Part shown: positions 1 to 10,604 of the stretch, piece after piece
How the letters are laid out: every line of letters begins with the position of its first letter
How positions within the stretch are numbered: the first letter of the stretch is position 1
Assembly (NCBI GenBank): GCA_030549175.1
Contig: JAUKUA010000007.1
Location: 3,534,001-3,598,000, forward strand
Reading direction: 5' to 3'
DNA from: Lasiosphaeris hirsuta
Lineage: Eukaryota; Ascomycota; Sordariomycetes; Sordariales; Lasiosphaeriaceae
DNA: 64,000 nucleotides
Notes under the pieces: generated by a model
What the model saw: the letters and a program-made list of their open reading frames with translations, nothing else
Told to the model about the DNA's origin: nothing
Database searches by the model: none
Position numbers and translations under genes: made by a program

Positions 1-768
1 ACTGGAATGATCCGAAATTAGTGACCATGCACCCTTTCCCCTCACTCCCCGCACTTGTCAAGTTCCCAGCTGGTCCCCTTTGACAAACAATTCGCTCTTT
101 CCTACCCATTGAGCTTCCTTGTCAGGCACCGATGCAATTCCCTCGCCGTTTCCGTGGTTCGATGCCGAGACGCAATCACGATCACTGCAAATCCTACTGC
201 AACCTCTTGCCCGCCTGCGCGGCGCTCTTTTTGTTTCTGTCTCATTCGTGTTGACGCCCTGGCCACTCCACCATTGCATCAAGACGTAAACCGCCACCAA
301 ACACCGAACCTCGAGGATGAATCAGCTTGGGAAGAGCATTTCTTTTTGGGGCTCACTCAGCGAAACATGTGTGCGACGTATGTTGACACTGAAACAGCTC
401 AGAGTAAGCCTGGTCTTGGGCTGCAGAGTCTCGTTATCGTGACGCCGTATTGCCCCCAATCTTGCTTGCTGGATATTTTCTCCATGTTGGATGCTTTTTG
501 CACGTCCAAGCTTGATGGGCTGCCTCCCAGCTCACCCTATCATTGGGGGCAAAACCCGCACGCCTCGCCCTTTTGGGTATGTATCTAGTTGCCCTGTCTC
601 GGTTCTACCCATCAATCGGGAGCTAGTGTCGAGGCTCTTGCTCATAGGCCCAACCACTTTCGGTTACACAAGCTCCAAGTAACCCACTCAGTCGGAAAAC
701 AAGGTAGGCGTATAAGCTGTCTCAGAACCAGCTAGAGACGGATGTTGCAGCTTGGACACGAGATTTCA
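1..768. other. intergenic, no gene seen
   Basis: Reading frames here are open only by chance. The longest (55-588, plus) has no family motif and a low-complexity, cysteine- and serine-rich composition without domain character. I see no tRNA-like fold or repeat. The stretch lies beyond the 3' end of the hydrolase gene and may hold its terminator, but no clear signal stands out. Confidence 0.5.
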
Positions 769-1745
769 CTACACCCCCAACAAAACATCCCACAAAACCT
801 CCGCCATCTTGTCTCCCCTCCCCCACATGTCATCGTGATCCCCAGCATCCTCAACCTCCACCACCTCCGTCCGCACCTCCCCTACCCACCCCTCCAGGTA
901 CACCCTCATCGACTCCAGCTGCGAGGACGGCACCAGCGTATCCTCGCGGCTCTGCACCAACACCACCCTCTTCCCCCCTCCTCCTCCCACTCAGGAACCC
1001 ACCCCTCCGCCGTCGCCGGACACACGGCCCTCCAGACGGCCTCCTCAGGCCCAAACGCGCCCCTGATAAACTCCTCATACGGCCCCACCAAACCCTCCCA
1101 CCCCTCGGGCGGCGCCCGGATAAACCCCGCCAGGTCATACAACCCATTGAACCCCACCACCACCGCCGGCTTGCCCACCTCCGCCTCCACCCCCCACCGC
1201 CGCGGGTGCATCACGGCCTGCAGCGCCAGCGTCGCGCCGCAGCTGTGGCCCACCAGGACGTAGCGCCCGCGCGCCGCCCCCGCGCGCTGCAGGAATGCCA
1301 GCCCCGCCAGCACATCCGCAATGTGGTCGGGGTGGGCGGCCGCGCGCGCGGGGTCGCCGGGCGCCGGGTGTCCCGGGTGCGGCGAGAGGCGGTAATTGAG
1401 CGAGGCGATGCCTGCCAGCGGGGTCGGTCCGGCGGCGGCGGTGGCGGCGCGCTGCAGGAGGCGGGACGCCGCGGCGGTGAAGGAGGCCGCTGTCACGGCT
1501 GGGTCGCGCCAGGCGCCGCCGTGGATGTAGATCAGCCAGGTCCCGGGGCCCGAGGGGAGGGTGCTGGTTGTCGTGAGGAGGGAGGGCAGCCAGATGTCCA
1601 GGGTGTGCAGGGCGGTGCCGCCGCGGGTGGGCGCTAGGTACGGGAGGTGCTTGTGCCAGCCGATTGGCGCGGTGTTGGGGCCTGGGATGGGCGTCCAGGG
1701 CGCTGAGGCCCAGGTGAGGTGGTCGTTGTCGGCTGGTGTTGTCAT
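769..1745 (-). CDS. BNA7: kynurenine formamidase-like alpha/beta hydrolase, frameshifted
   Basis: The family hydrolyses N-formylkynurenine to kynurenine in the tryptophan-to-NAD pathway, in the cytosol. The start is the ATG at 1745 (A at -3); the frame is open further upstream but has no ATG. Seen motifs are an oxyanion-hole segment HGGAWRDP near residue 75, the nucleophile elbow GHSCGA, and, in a second frame, QSRED and GDHDD segments that fit the acid and histidine of the triad. The first frame runs into unrelated sequence (GWCWCRAAR...) and stops at 906. The expected C-terminus continues in the frame that ends at 769. One extra G in the six-G run at 973-978 would join them. This is either a sequencing error or a natural lesion that removes the catalytic His and Asp. 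The Bna7 assignment rests on motifs and length; another esterase of this superfamily is possible. Confidence 0.62.
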
Positions 1746-2086
1746 TGTGCGTGAGGAGGTTTTGAGGGGGGTGTTGGGTGAGGGTGGGGGAATTTGGAAT
1801 ATTTGAAAAGACACCTACCTAGGTACCCTGTCGGGTCACCCCCCACATTGCGGGCGTCTGGCTTGTTTCCGGGCCGTCCCGAGTTTGGTGTAAGTTCAGG
1901 CGGGTTCTTTGACGAGGCATGCAGTGTCCCGTCGGAAGGCGTTGGGGCTATCGCTGAGGTGGAGAATAAAGCAAGGTATTCAGGGTTTGGGAAAATGAGG
2001 GTTGAGCTTGGTGTTTTGTTGCAATTCTTGAGTATTTACGCCGAATAAATGGCCTCGCACCTGAGACTGTTTCTCCACATGAGTCG

Positions 2087-2815
2087 TCAACCGACTACCA
2101 ACCTGGCAGTCACAACCCGTTTCAAGCCCAGAGCGTCGCCAACCTTTGAGAATTCCCCATCCTGCAACAGCCTCTTCATCGCTTCATTTTCTAGCCCAAC
2201 CAAGACCTCCAGCCCGCCATCCTCCAACTGCGGAGGCACCATGGAAATGCCGTCCGCGCCCTCCCCCGGCACCCTCATCGCCTCGGGCTTCCCCAACACC
2301 TGACCCCAGGACCGAACACGGACGCCAAACTTGGTCCACGACGTGGCCACCACATCAAGACCAAGGAACGCATTATACCCAAGTCTGACCTCCTCACCAC
2401 GGCCCATTATGGTGTCAATCAGCCGAATGGCCCGCAGCAGCCTCCTGGATTCCCTTTCGTCCATGACAATCACGTTAGCGACCACGTAACCTGCCTACTT
2501 TGATCATACATTACAACTTACCATGGCCCCGGCAATCCAGGGGACAGTAGCTATGGTGTGCGCTAGTCCAAGACGGAGATTCTGGTGACTAGCTCAGGAC
2601 GACCGAGTTAGACTTCCACTCTTACGGACGATAGATTGATGGCAAGGCACGTACACCTCCTTGCAGTTTGCGCCATCGGGTAAGGGAAAGCACAAGATCC
2701 AGTGGCATCCGTAAATCTTGGGGGGAGTATCAGGTCGAGAGGTGTCAAGAGCTGTGTGCAATTGGGAGTGGTTCGCGTCATGCTGCTCTGGTGCGACCCA
2801 TTCGGAGGTAGACAT
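2087..2815 (-). CDS. small hypothetical protein, spliced, exon structure uncertain
   Basis: I do not recognise this protein. The last exon (about 2490 to 2087) encodes a charged segment with DERESRRLLRAI and ends in ALGLKRVVTARLVVG. An upstream exon starting at ATG 2815 contains IYGCHWILCFPLPDG and reaches GAG at 2657. Two splice solutions keep the frame. One is a single intron with donor GTGTAC at 2656 and acceptor AAGTAG ending at 2495. The other is a three-exon form with a 29-nt exon (2550-2522), but its second intron would be only 31 nt, which is shorter than usual. The first is simpler and gives a protein of about 190 residues. No domain, signal peptide or membrane segment is visible. 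The gene lies tail-to-head behind the formamidase-like gene on the same strand. Confidence 0.35.
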
Positions 2816-3492
2816 CTTGGATCCTAGGTAGCCTGGTGTGTGTCTGGATAGAATGGCACTTGGAGTTGGAGATTGTGAAAGGAGTGGACGAGGGAAGAGT
2901 CCAAGTTGGGGCCAGAAAAAGAGAGAACGGACTCGGATATACGGCAGACCCGGGGACATTTTCACGCCATTTTAGCCACCGCATCTCGGAAAGCCCCCGA
3001 GGGCCACGAAGTTCCGAAGTTTTCACTGTGGAATTATGCAGCTGGCCTTTTTCTCTGCAAAAGGTTTAAGGGTATTAAGAAAATGAGGACCGAATTTGGC
3101 GTTTTGGTTGAAATGATCCTCAAGTGTTTCAGGTACCTCTAGCATGGTACCTTGCCAAGCTTGCCCAGGTAGGTAAGGTATCTGTGGGCAAACGGCACTC
3201 AATTCAATTGCCAGGAGCTTCCCTGCAACGCAACGGCCAACAACGGCCTCAACAAGAAAAACGGGATCTTGCGTTAGCAGTACCATACAAGACTTCAGCC
3301 AACCACTGGATAGGCAAACACATGTAATTGAGCAATCGGAGGAGTCCCAGAGAGCCATTTTAAGGTGGGAAACCCTATGGGCTTGACTCCTTCTTCTAGA
3401 TGGTAACATTGCACGAGTTTCCATCAAGTCAATTGATGTCGTATCACTTTGAGTGCATTTCGCCATAGTATCATCATATAATAATCGAAGAC
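2816..3492. other. intergenic, no gene seen
   Basis: No supported gene. It probably carries the promoter of the small gene ending at 2815. Short ORFs on both strands overlap one another and have no coding character. Confidence 0.4.
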
Positions 3493-3915
3493 ATACCGAA
3501 TTCCCAAAAAGGCCTCTATGGCATCAAAAAAGGCATCTCTAGTATTCCAAAAGGGGTTACCGTTGGGCATCATTCTAAAAAGCTTAACCCCTAATATTCT
3601 TCACGCTGGTCACCAGTGAATCAGAAAACGGGACAGCTACGCCAGATGACTGGGAAATTTCCCAGGTACAATCTAACCCTTGTTTGTTTCTTAGCGTATA
3701 ACTTCTCTCTAAGGCGTAAGGGTGGCTTTTGAAGCCCTTTCTAGCATCAAATACGGCATTTCTAGGATTTCGAAATGCATATTAGGTATTTCATGAGGCC
3801 TCCCCGCCATCACCAAGGGCATTTGTAAAAGGCCTTCCTGGGATTCGAAAAGGCATAATTGGTATTTTGAAAGACCTTTCCCATAGGCACGACGAGCCTT
3901 AAAGTCCCCAAGGTA
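3493..3915. repeat. degenerate tandem repeat block, left of the STAND relic
   Basis: Imperfect units of roughly 50-75 bp recur. They share the string GGCATTT.TAG.ATT, then GGTATTTCAT.AGGCCT and GCCATCA..AAGGGCATTT, and the block closes on CCTTAAAGTCCCC. The best-preserved units lie at 3735-3915, with a weaker one near 3510-3570. The same unit and the same closing string occur at 5833-5996. The sequence is AT-richer than the surrounding genes. I cannot tell whether it is a mobile-element end or a minisatellite. Confidence 0.55.
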
Positions 3916-4358
3916 ACAAACAACCAAGTGTTAGATTGCAGGTCGGTGCCAACAATCGAGGTCGCGTCCATGCTCAGTGCCGTTTACCTCCGCCTATTCT
4001 GTACCAACGCGAATGATATGTCGCTGATGAGGAGTCAAAGTCCGAAGATTCATTTATGATATGCTTGCTCAATACGCTGAGTGTTTTGGAGCGAATAGCT
4101 TTTCTCCTGATCAAATCAGGTGCGGACTTTACCACCCAGTTCAACGTATTTGCCGAAGGCAAAGGAGCAGCAGATGGGTAAGATATCGGTATATCCTCTG
4201 TCCATGATATGATCTTCGGCGGATCCACGTTGCTTCTGAATCAAGCTCGCATCAAGCAGCTCTAGCGCTGTCAAAGTTTCGGCAGAGTCTGATGCGCTTC
4301 TGTCCGTGGTGTCTCTTATCCGAGGAATTATCACCCTCACAGTGGTACCCACATATTT

Positions 4359-5507
4359 CTAGGATTCATAGCCCCAAAGAGCCTTGACTTGAGCAGCGAT
4401 GCAGTTTACCACTGTTGCGTGCGTGTTGCCACCATACTGGCGCCTTTTCCTGAGATATTCAGGGACGGACCGGTGGCAAAACGCTAGCAAGTCGACACAT
4501 AGGTCTGGGTAATCTATTATTCCGATGGCGTCGGTGGCACTGACAATGCCCAAGGAAGAGCTCAAATTCCCAGTCTTGACGTGGTCCACCAGGCCTCGGA
4601 AGAGCAAAAAAATGAGGCTCTTGAAATTTTGCGCCCGGGAAGCAACTTGAGATCTCACATCCGAGAGACTCAGGCTGTCACAATTCGTTGCTGTTCGAGC
4701 GAATTCTGGATTCTGAAGCAGGTCCTTGAAAAATGAATAGTGGTAGGTCGAGAGGCAAGAGGGATCTTCCCATGTAGCTGATGCATCAGATCTTGACGCC
4801 CTGTAGATAATTGTTGGTCCACCGCTTCACCTCTTTGGCGAACTCCCACTTGGCCATGTTCTCGTCGTGGAATTCGTCGGCGCCATCGATAAAGCAGCAA
4901 TGATGGAAGTTTGAAGTCAGCGAATCCTTCATCAGCTCCTCGAATGCATGCTTGATTGCTTCCTTTTTCACTGTGAGGTCTCTCATTGGCTCCCATGGCA
5001 ACCAGCTCTCCAGAGCCCAGTGATGTCGGAATAACTTAGGGATAAGATCCTGGTAGAAGACTCACCTGATTACTATCGTGAGGTACAGATTGAGTTGGAT
5101 CGCACACTCGTTGAATCTCTCCCTCAGATCTTTGGCTTCTTCTTCGTCCCACAAAATGCGTAGACTGATCTTCACCGCGTCTTTCCCGACCCTCAACTCT
5201 TCTGTGAGCTTTTTCTCTCCATGAGCTTGATGATTTCATCACCGATCTCATCGCAGAGCATTGCGACACACAGAATACTCTCCTCTCCCTCGGATATTTC
5301 GTCATCGCGGCCCCGTTTCTTTCCTTTACCGTCCCGTAGGCAGCGAAGATCGGGTTGGAGTTTGAACTTGAGCTCTTTGCACGTCTGGTACTCGTCCTGC
5401 CCCGTCCCCGCATCGTGGAGTTTGCCGGCAACTCTGATCGTATTGACGATGAAGCTGACAAAGTCGAGGACGGCAGAAGTTGTGCCAATGATGGTAGCAG
5501 GATCCAT
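4359..5507 (-). pseudogene. STAND/NACHT-type NLR relic lacking its P-loop region
   Basis: The start is the ATG at 5507 in a strong context (GCAGCCATGG). The first 110 residues (MDPATIIGTTSAVLDFVSF...) resemble the N-terminal domain of fungal STAND proteins. The frame breaks at the A5 run at 5210-5214; one added A restores a frame reaching NLYLTIVIR at 5066, followed by a good donor GTGAGT. Only 16 nt later (5049) the frame resumes as DLIPKLFRHHW and then FIDGADEF, a Walker-B-like NACHT motif. The part that normally lies between, with the Walker A P-loop, is absent. A stop follows GVKI at 4786, and similar-looking sequence continues in another frame (ATWEDPS, FFKDLLQNPEFA) to 4359. Weak ORFs at 3974-4352 may be further 3' remnants. 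Intact members of this class act in fungal non-self recognition and programmed cell death; this copy should not bind nucleotide in the usual way. Confidence 0.6.
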
Positions 5508-5832
5508 GGCTGCGGGAAGGGCCGACAAAAGCTCCGCCGGCCGCTAGCGAGAATGTGGGAAGTGTTGTGCCGTGCTTGGTGTTGGTGTCAGATAATAAGT
5601 TGGGCCGCATTTTGTCGGTTGGGTTTGTGGGAGGGGGGCTGTCTCACTTCTATGGTGAGTCGTGACTGCCGTATTGGTTGGTTGGTTTGTTAGGCGGACA
5701 AGTCGCCTGCTAGATGCATATTGGCACGTGTAGCCTGAGATGCGAGGCCATTCATTGGTTGTGCCCTTCCTTCCATGGCCCAACAAAGGGAGAACTTGAA
5801 GTCCTGGAAAGAAAGACCTTTGTTTTTAAAAT

Positions 5833-5996
5833 AAAAAAGCCATATTTGGTGTTTCATAAGGCACTTCCGCCATCAAAAAGGGCATTTATAGCATTGCAAA
5901 TATCTTGTTTGGTATTTCACTAGGCCTCTCCACCATAAAAAATGGCATTTGTGGCATTAAAAAAGTTGTTCCCATATCCATAACTGGCTTGAAGTC
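5833..5996. repeat. degenerate tandem repeat block, right of the STAND relic
   Basis: There are two to three units of the repeat also found at 3493-3915, in the same orientation. Shared strings are GGTGTTTCATAAGGC / GGTATTTCACTAGGCC, then CCGCCATCA / CCACCATAA, then GGGCATTTATAG / TGGCATTTGTGG, closing on GGCTTGAAGTCCC. The two blocks bracket the NLR relic. Confidence 0.55.
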
Positions 5997-6084
5997 CCAT
6001 GCCAACAAGCACACAAGGGTTGGATCATAATCGACACATGTATTTTACCCCCTATCAGAGGCCCCGGTTGGTGATTGGGAAAGT
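5997..6084. other. spacer between repeat families
   Basis: Short spacer with no gene seen. Confidence 0.3.
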
Positions 6085-6310
6085 GGAGCCGAGAAACGGC
6101 TCATCCTCTTCTGACCCAACTAACGTCCGATGGCGGTACTGCTGTCTATCGCCACGAGATTTCTGCGGAACTCTCTGCTGGCGGAAAGATTTTGCGATTT
6201 TTATCTGCAGCGTGAGTTACCGCGACCTTGTCATTTCCACCGGAACTGAATCAATGGAATGCCTACCCCTTTTCAGGATCGAGACATCATCGGGCAAACG
6301 TGATTTGGCG
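6085..6310 (+). repeat. dispersed repeat, copy a
   Basis: This stretch aligns by eye with the reverse complement of 7640-7945. Shared landmarks are ACGGCTC.TCCT, then CAGCGTGAGTTACCG, then ATGGAATGCCTACCCC and CTTTTCAG. Its first half also aligns with 8700-8830 (ACGGCTC.TCC, GGCCCAAC, CGGCACTGCT, CTCTGCTGG.AAA). Divergence is roughly 30 percent. It is probably a decayed mobile-element fragment, but no terminal repeat or transposase was recognised. Confidence 0.45.
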
Positions 6311-7639
6311 AGGGGGGCGGAAGGGGCTTGAACTGGTTCTTTTTCATCGGGGCGTCAAAGTCTGAGCCGGGTAGGCTGCTATGAAAGTAAGGAACCACTT
6401 TGTCGAGTGTACTAACCTGGCTGTTGTCCATTGATTCCGTGCCGACCTGTCTGGTGGTAATGAAAGCAAACGTTGGATTGCAGATATTGCTTGATAATGT
6501 AAGAGGGGTTCAAGACTGGGTAGAAAGAAGTGCTGTTTCGAGATAGACGTGAAAACGAGATGGCCAAGGTAGCCTAGGGCACCCCTTTATAAAACTTGTC
6601 CTTGATTGACTCGCTTTCCACATCGCCCACCAGCAGCAGGCGAACCAAACATGCCCGGTTAACAGACCGGCCACCAGGGGGGGCTGATGCAGGTCTCGAC
6701 GCCATATGAATCCTCAATGTCGGGCATATTTTGCGTCAGATGCCGGGCAGTGTGGCGGCTTGGGCTAGATTCAAACTGGGAAATTAAACCCTGGTGCTGA
6801 CATTGATAAATCTATGATTCGGTGATTACAACAATGGAGACCAAGTAGCTCACCTGCAAGCTTGAGCACCCCGGACCCTTTCCGACGGAGCGGTAAATGT
6901 TCGCGTGAAAACCAGGGCTGTCCATTGGCAGGTTGATTCCGGGCAGCCACAGCCTCAAAGTTGAGAGATGACCGGGGGTATGATTCAGAGCCGTATTCTC
7001 GCTTAACCCTTCTTGTTTTGGCTGCAAAACCGCCTCAAGCACATAGCAATCCCGGTCATTGAAACTGGTTTGGGGCTATTCTCGCTTATACCTTCCCCCG
7101 ATATCTAGGCTGAGCCATTTGGGAACGGCGCTGGGTCATAGCCTTCCGAGAGCAGGGTACATTGAGGTACAAGATGCAGAATAACACATCTATTCACCCC
7201 GGCCCTTATTTCTATACCGCCTTCAGAGCCAGCGCAGGCCAGCTGAAAGGGATGACGGTCTACAGTTGTGGTCTAAAACAGCAGAGGTGAGCTGTGGGGG
7301 GTTCTGGCCGCTGGTTGGCTGCAGATTGAGAGGGAGGGTTGATGTCAGCCAAGAAATTGGAGGAGATAGGAAAGAATATAAAAGGGAGTGCTTACCCTGC
7401 TCGGTGGATATGGTCTCTTGAGTCTGGTCTTGGACATTAGCGTCGACTGAGCATCTCCCTTTTCCACTCACTGCCCTCTTCCGAGTCGACCTGGCTTACA
7501 AAATAGTTCTCTACTTGGTCTTGGACACGACGAAAATGGACCACAGCCAGTTAAGTCAATACCCAACTCTACCTATCATCGCGTTCAGCTGCTGACCATG
7601 GTTTTGAACGAGCAGAATCCACCCAAGTCTGAAGCCTTG
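6311..7639. other. intergenic, no gene seen
   Basis: No supported gene. Short ORFs on both strands lack motifs. The region separates two inverted copies of a dispersed repeat and could be the eroded interior of one element, but I cannot show this. Confidence 0.35.
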
Positions 7640-7945
7640 CTAGGCAAGAAAGGAGCCCCTTCTTCTCTCGGTCCCCAAAACCAGCCCAGCACCTTGGTTT
7701 CTGAAAGGGGTAAGCATACCATTTTCTCGATTGCACAAGGGAACAAGGGAACAACAGCAGAAATCACGGTAGCTGACGCTGTGGATAAGAAACAGGAAAC
7801 CTTTCCAGAGCCCAACGTAGCTCGAGGCTGGCCGGCGAAGGCTTCCGACAAAATGATGGCGATTCGTTTGGCGCGGACCCCGCGATTTCCGCGAGCATGG
7901 AACGATGGTTGGCAGAGGACAGGAAGGAAGAGCCATTCGCTGCCG
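7640..7945 (-). repeat. dispersed repeat, copy b (inverted)
   Basis: The reverse complement of this stretch aligns with copy a. Landmarks are CACAGCGTCAGCTACCG, then AATGGTATGCTTACCCCTTTCAG, and an upstream TGGCTCTTCCT..CCTC..CCAAC.ATCG.TCC stretch. It is the longest of the three copies. Confidence 0.45.
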
Positions 7946-8699
7946 GTCTCCAATAGATCTGCTCGGCTCACTTGATTTCTATTTTCTTGTTTCACTTCAC
8001 ATATGCGTATGCAACTTTCTTCGGCCGGCACCCATATCCGAACACATATGCCACAGTGCACAGGAGATGAAGAGGTTTCTCGTGTTGGAGTGAATCTCAA
8101 TTAATTTACCATTTCATCTAATCACTGAACTAATCTACGGCCTGTCTCCCTCTTGGCCTCGAAGAGCGCCGTTCAAAGCCCTGTATTAAGGTGGAAATCA
8201 ACGCTACTCGTCAGGCCTACAAAAGCGGTCTGACCACATAACAAGTGATGCATGCTGATTTAGACTGTGGCAGGCCTGCCACAATCTTAGTCAGCAAGGT
8301 CATTCATAGATGTAAGTTGGAGCCTACCTTTCGATACTATCCGCAGACGCCAGTCAGCCTAGCAGCCGATGCGCGGATGAAAACAGAGAACAAACAACAA
8401 ATAAACAAACTATGGAATCGCATCTGTCATAAGCAGGTCAAAGCGCACCTAAAACTCAGTGAATTTCTTTCATATTTTCTTTTTGCCTCTGGCCGCTGGC
8501 GATCCTCAATGGTCTTTTTGGGCTCTGCCCAGAGCCGCACCTTGAACTGCCGAGCGCCTGTTTTACTGACGGTCGCTGGCAGCCTTTGACAGTCCCCACC
8601 AGCTGTTGCTGCAAGGCGGTGATGCGCCAAGAAGCTGACATAAGCGAGTCGGGCTCACTGCGGCCAATCAGCGGGCGGCTTCTATACAGAGAAATCGAG
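7946..8699. other. intergenic, no gene seen
   Basis: No supported gene. The region around 8440-8690 has overlapping ORFs on both strands without recognisable domains. Confidence 0.35.
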
Positions 8700-8830
8700 G
8701 GCAAGGAACGGCTCGTCCCCTATTATTTAGTTGGCCCAACGTATTTGGTTGGGCCAACGCTCAAGAGCGGCACTGCTTCTGGTGGCACCGGCATTTTCTT
8801 TTGGGACTCTGCTGGAAAATTCGTGTTGAT
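8700..8830 (+). repeat. dispersed repeat, copy c (partial)
   Basis: A partial copy in the same orientation as copy a. It contains a near-perfect internal inverted duplication, TTGGCCCAACG..TTGGTTGGGCCAACG (8731-8758), which could form a short hairpin. Confidence 0.4.
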
Positions 8831-9364
8831 CTCTGGAGAGTCTACCTAGATAAGTGTCTTTCTGAGACTCAGTAGGTAACCTGCGCCTTACCTAGTACTA
8901 AGCTTACCTAACCATGACTAAAGTAGCTGGTGATTGAGGGTACTGACCCTTAGCTTGGTACTCAGGTCTCTTATTAGCTGCATTCCAAGGCTGCAGGCTG
9001 GCCCCCCAAAAAAACGACTTGGGACGGAAAGAGCCGGGCAAAGCCGACTCACTGCCTCGACATCCAATTGCATGAGCTGTCATTGTGCTAAACACCAACA
9101 GCGCCCCAAAAAGATGCAGCCGGGATATCGCAACCTACCCATGGTCTAGAGTCTATTGGGTGCCTTCTCTAGGGCCAGCTATAAGCTCACATGCATCATT
9201 CCGCACACGTTCGCGATAGGGATTGACTGAAGAGGCAATTCCACCACGGGGTCTCAGAGGCTCGGAGTCACCAAGGGAAATGTACATTTACCGTCCCAGA
9301 GGTTGGTCTCTCTAGTGTGTGAAAGTCTGTCTAGAGACACCTAAGCTCCCTCCCACCCCAATCC
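8831..9364. other. intergenic, no gene seen
   Basis: This is where the remainder of the truncated GST gene (minus strand) would be expected. I could not find a continuation of the GST fold in any frame. Confidence 0.35.
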
Positions 9365-9592
9365 TCACTCCTCGACGGCCAGAGCCGGGACCAGGCCCAG
9401 CGGGTTGATGTGGGCGCGGTACCAGGCGTGGGTGAAGGAGCTATCGGCAGCGGCGTAGGCGCTGCCGCCCGGGACTGCGGGCTTCAGGAGGATGGTGGTG
9501 GAGGGTAGGCCGAGCTCGTGCAGGAGGATCTGCGGCGCGAGGGAGCAGCTGCCGTTGGCGCGGTAGAGGGTTAGTTGGGGGGGGGGGGGCAT
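9365..9592 (-). pseudogene. glutathione S-transferase, N-terminal fragment
   Basis: The 75 codons from ATG 9592 encode a thioredoxin-like GST N-terminus. The strand-helix motif LTLYRANGSCSLAPQILLHELGLP carries the catalytic-type Ser/Cys region, and NPLGLVPAL corresponds to the cis-proline loop that contacts glutathione. A complete GST is about 200-250 residues. The frame ends at TGA within GAGGA/GTGAGG, which also looks like a splice donor. The sequence downstream on this strand gives no GTLTES-type segment or helical C-terminal domain, so exon 2 seems lost. The start is followed by a 13-C run coding MPPPPQ, a slippage-prone spot. It is either a relic or a gene whose second exon diverged beyond recognition. 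Confidence 0.55.
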
Positions 9593-10604
9593 TTTGGCCC
9601 GGAGGGTGTATCGAGAGGTTTGTGGTGAAAATGGGCTTGTTTGGTTGATGATGGTTGTTGCTGGGTGTGGTTGAGTGGTTGGCTCCGACCTATATCGTTT
9701 CCGGGCCGGGACGCGGTTGGTTGCGGAGTTCGGAGCCCAGGCCGGACGAATGCTGGCTTTGCTTACATTGGGAGGATTGCTTATGAAGTCCGCGGAGATG
9801 CCTTGTTCGGGTTTATTTTGAACCGCAGCGTCACATTCGGAGTCTCGAACATCCAAGCCAAGGAAAGCCCGGCCTTGTCCGAATGATATGTTCAGCGATA
9901 CAAGTACTTAATAGTAGTAGTTACTAGACTTTTACTAAGTCCTAGTATCTTTGAAATAGTATCCTAAGCTAGGGCAGAGCAAGACAAGAATTAACCTGTG
10001 TGTGGTATATGTGGCGTTAATAGTACGTGATATGTATAATACAGCTGCGTCTCCCCCCACAGCTTCGTCCCCTTATATAAACAATGGTCAGATTCACCGG
10101 TAGACAAGCCGGTAGACAGGCAAGCCATCTCACCAGCCGTTCCGCCGACACCCCCCAATTCGCATTCCATCCCGAAACGCCGCCCCTTCGGGACAGAAAT
10201 AAAAAAATTCATCGTGGTATCTCTTTCGTAAAAATCGTTGTAAAGAAAAAAAGGAAACAACCGGCCGTCCGTTTCCGCGCGCCCACCTTCCATAATAATA
10301 TGCCCTAGTCACACACACAACATCCACCCTTCTCGGTATTATGTAAATAAAGATCCATCGCAGTCCCATGGTATATCCATCCCGGCCGTCGCTCCACAAA
10401 CAAGTCGGTGCAGCCGTTGCACCTAAGCAGCCACCACGGCCCGCCCCATCTCGCTTTTGGTTTCCCTTTACCCAATGCTCCAGCCGCAGAGCAATGTTTC
10501 AAAAAGACAAAACAGCCAGCCACCCATTTTTTCCCCTTCTAGGCCAGGAGATCCCCTGAACGAAACACAACCCGATCCCGAGATCGCCGAGGCCCGCGTC
10601 CATT
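9593..10604. other. intergenic between GST fragment and TF gene 3' end
   Basis: It contains the likely 3' UTR of the Zn2Cys6 gene (minus strand) at its right side and AT-rich sequence near 9895-9990. No gene was recognised. Confidence 0.4.

Noticed and set aside
55..588. 177-codon plus-strand ORF at the left edge
   Set aside because: No ATG at its beginning, no motif, and composition like non-coding GC-rich DNA.
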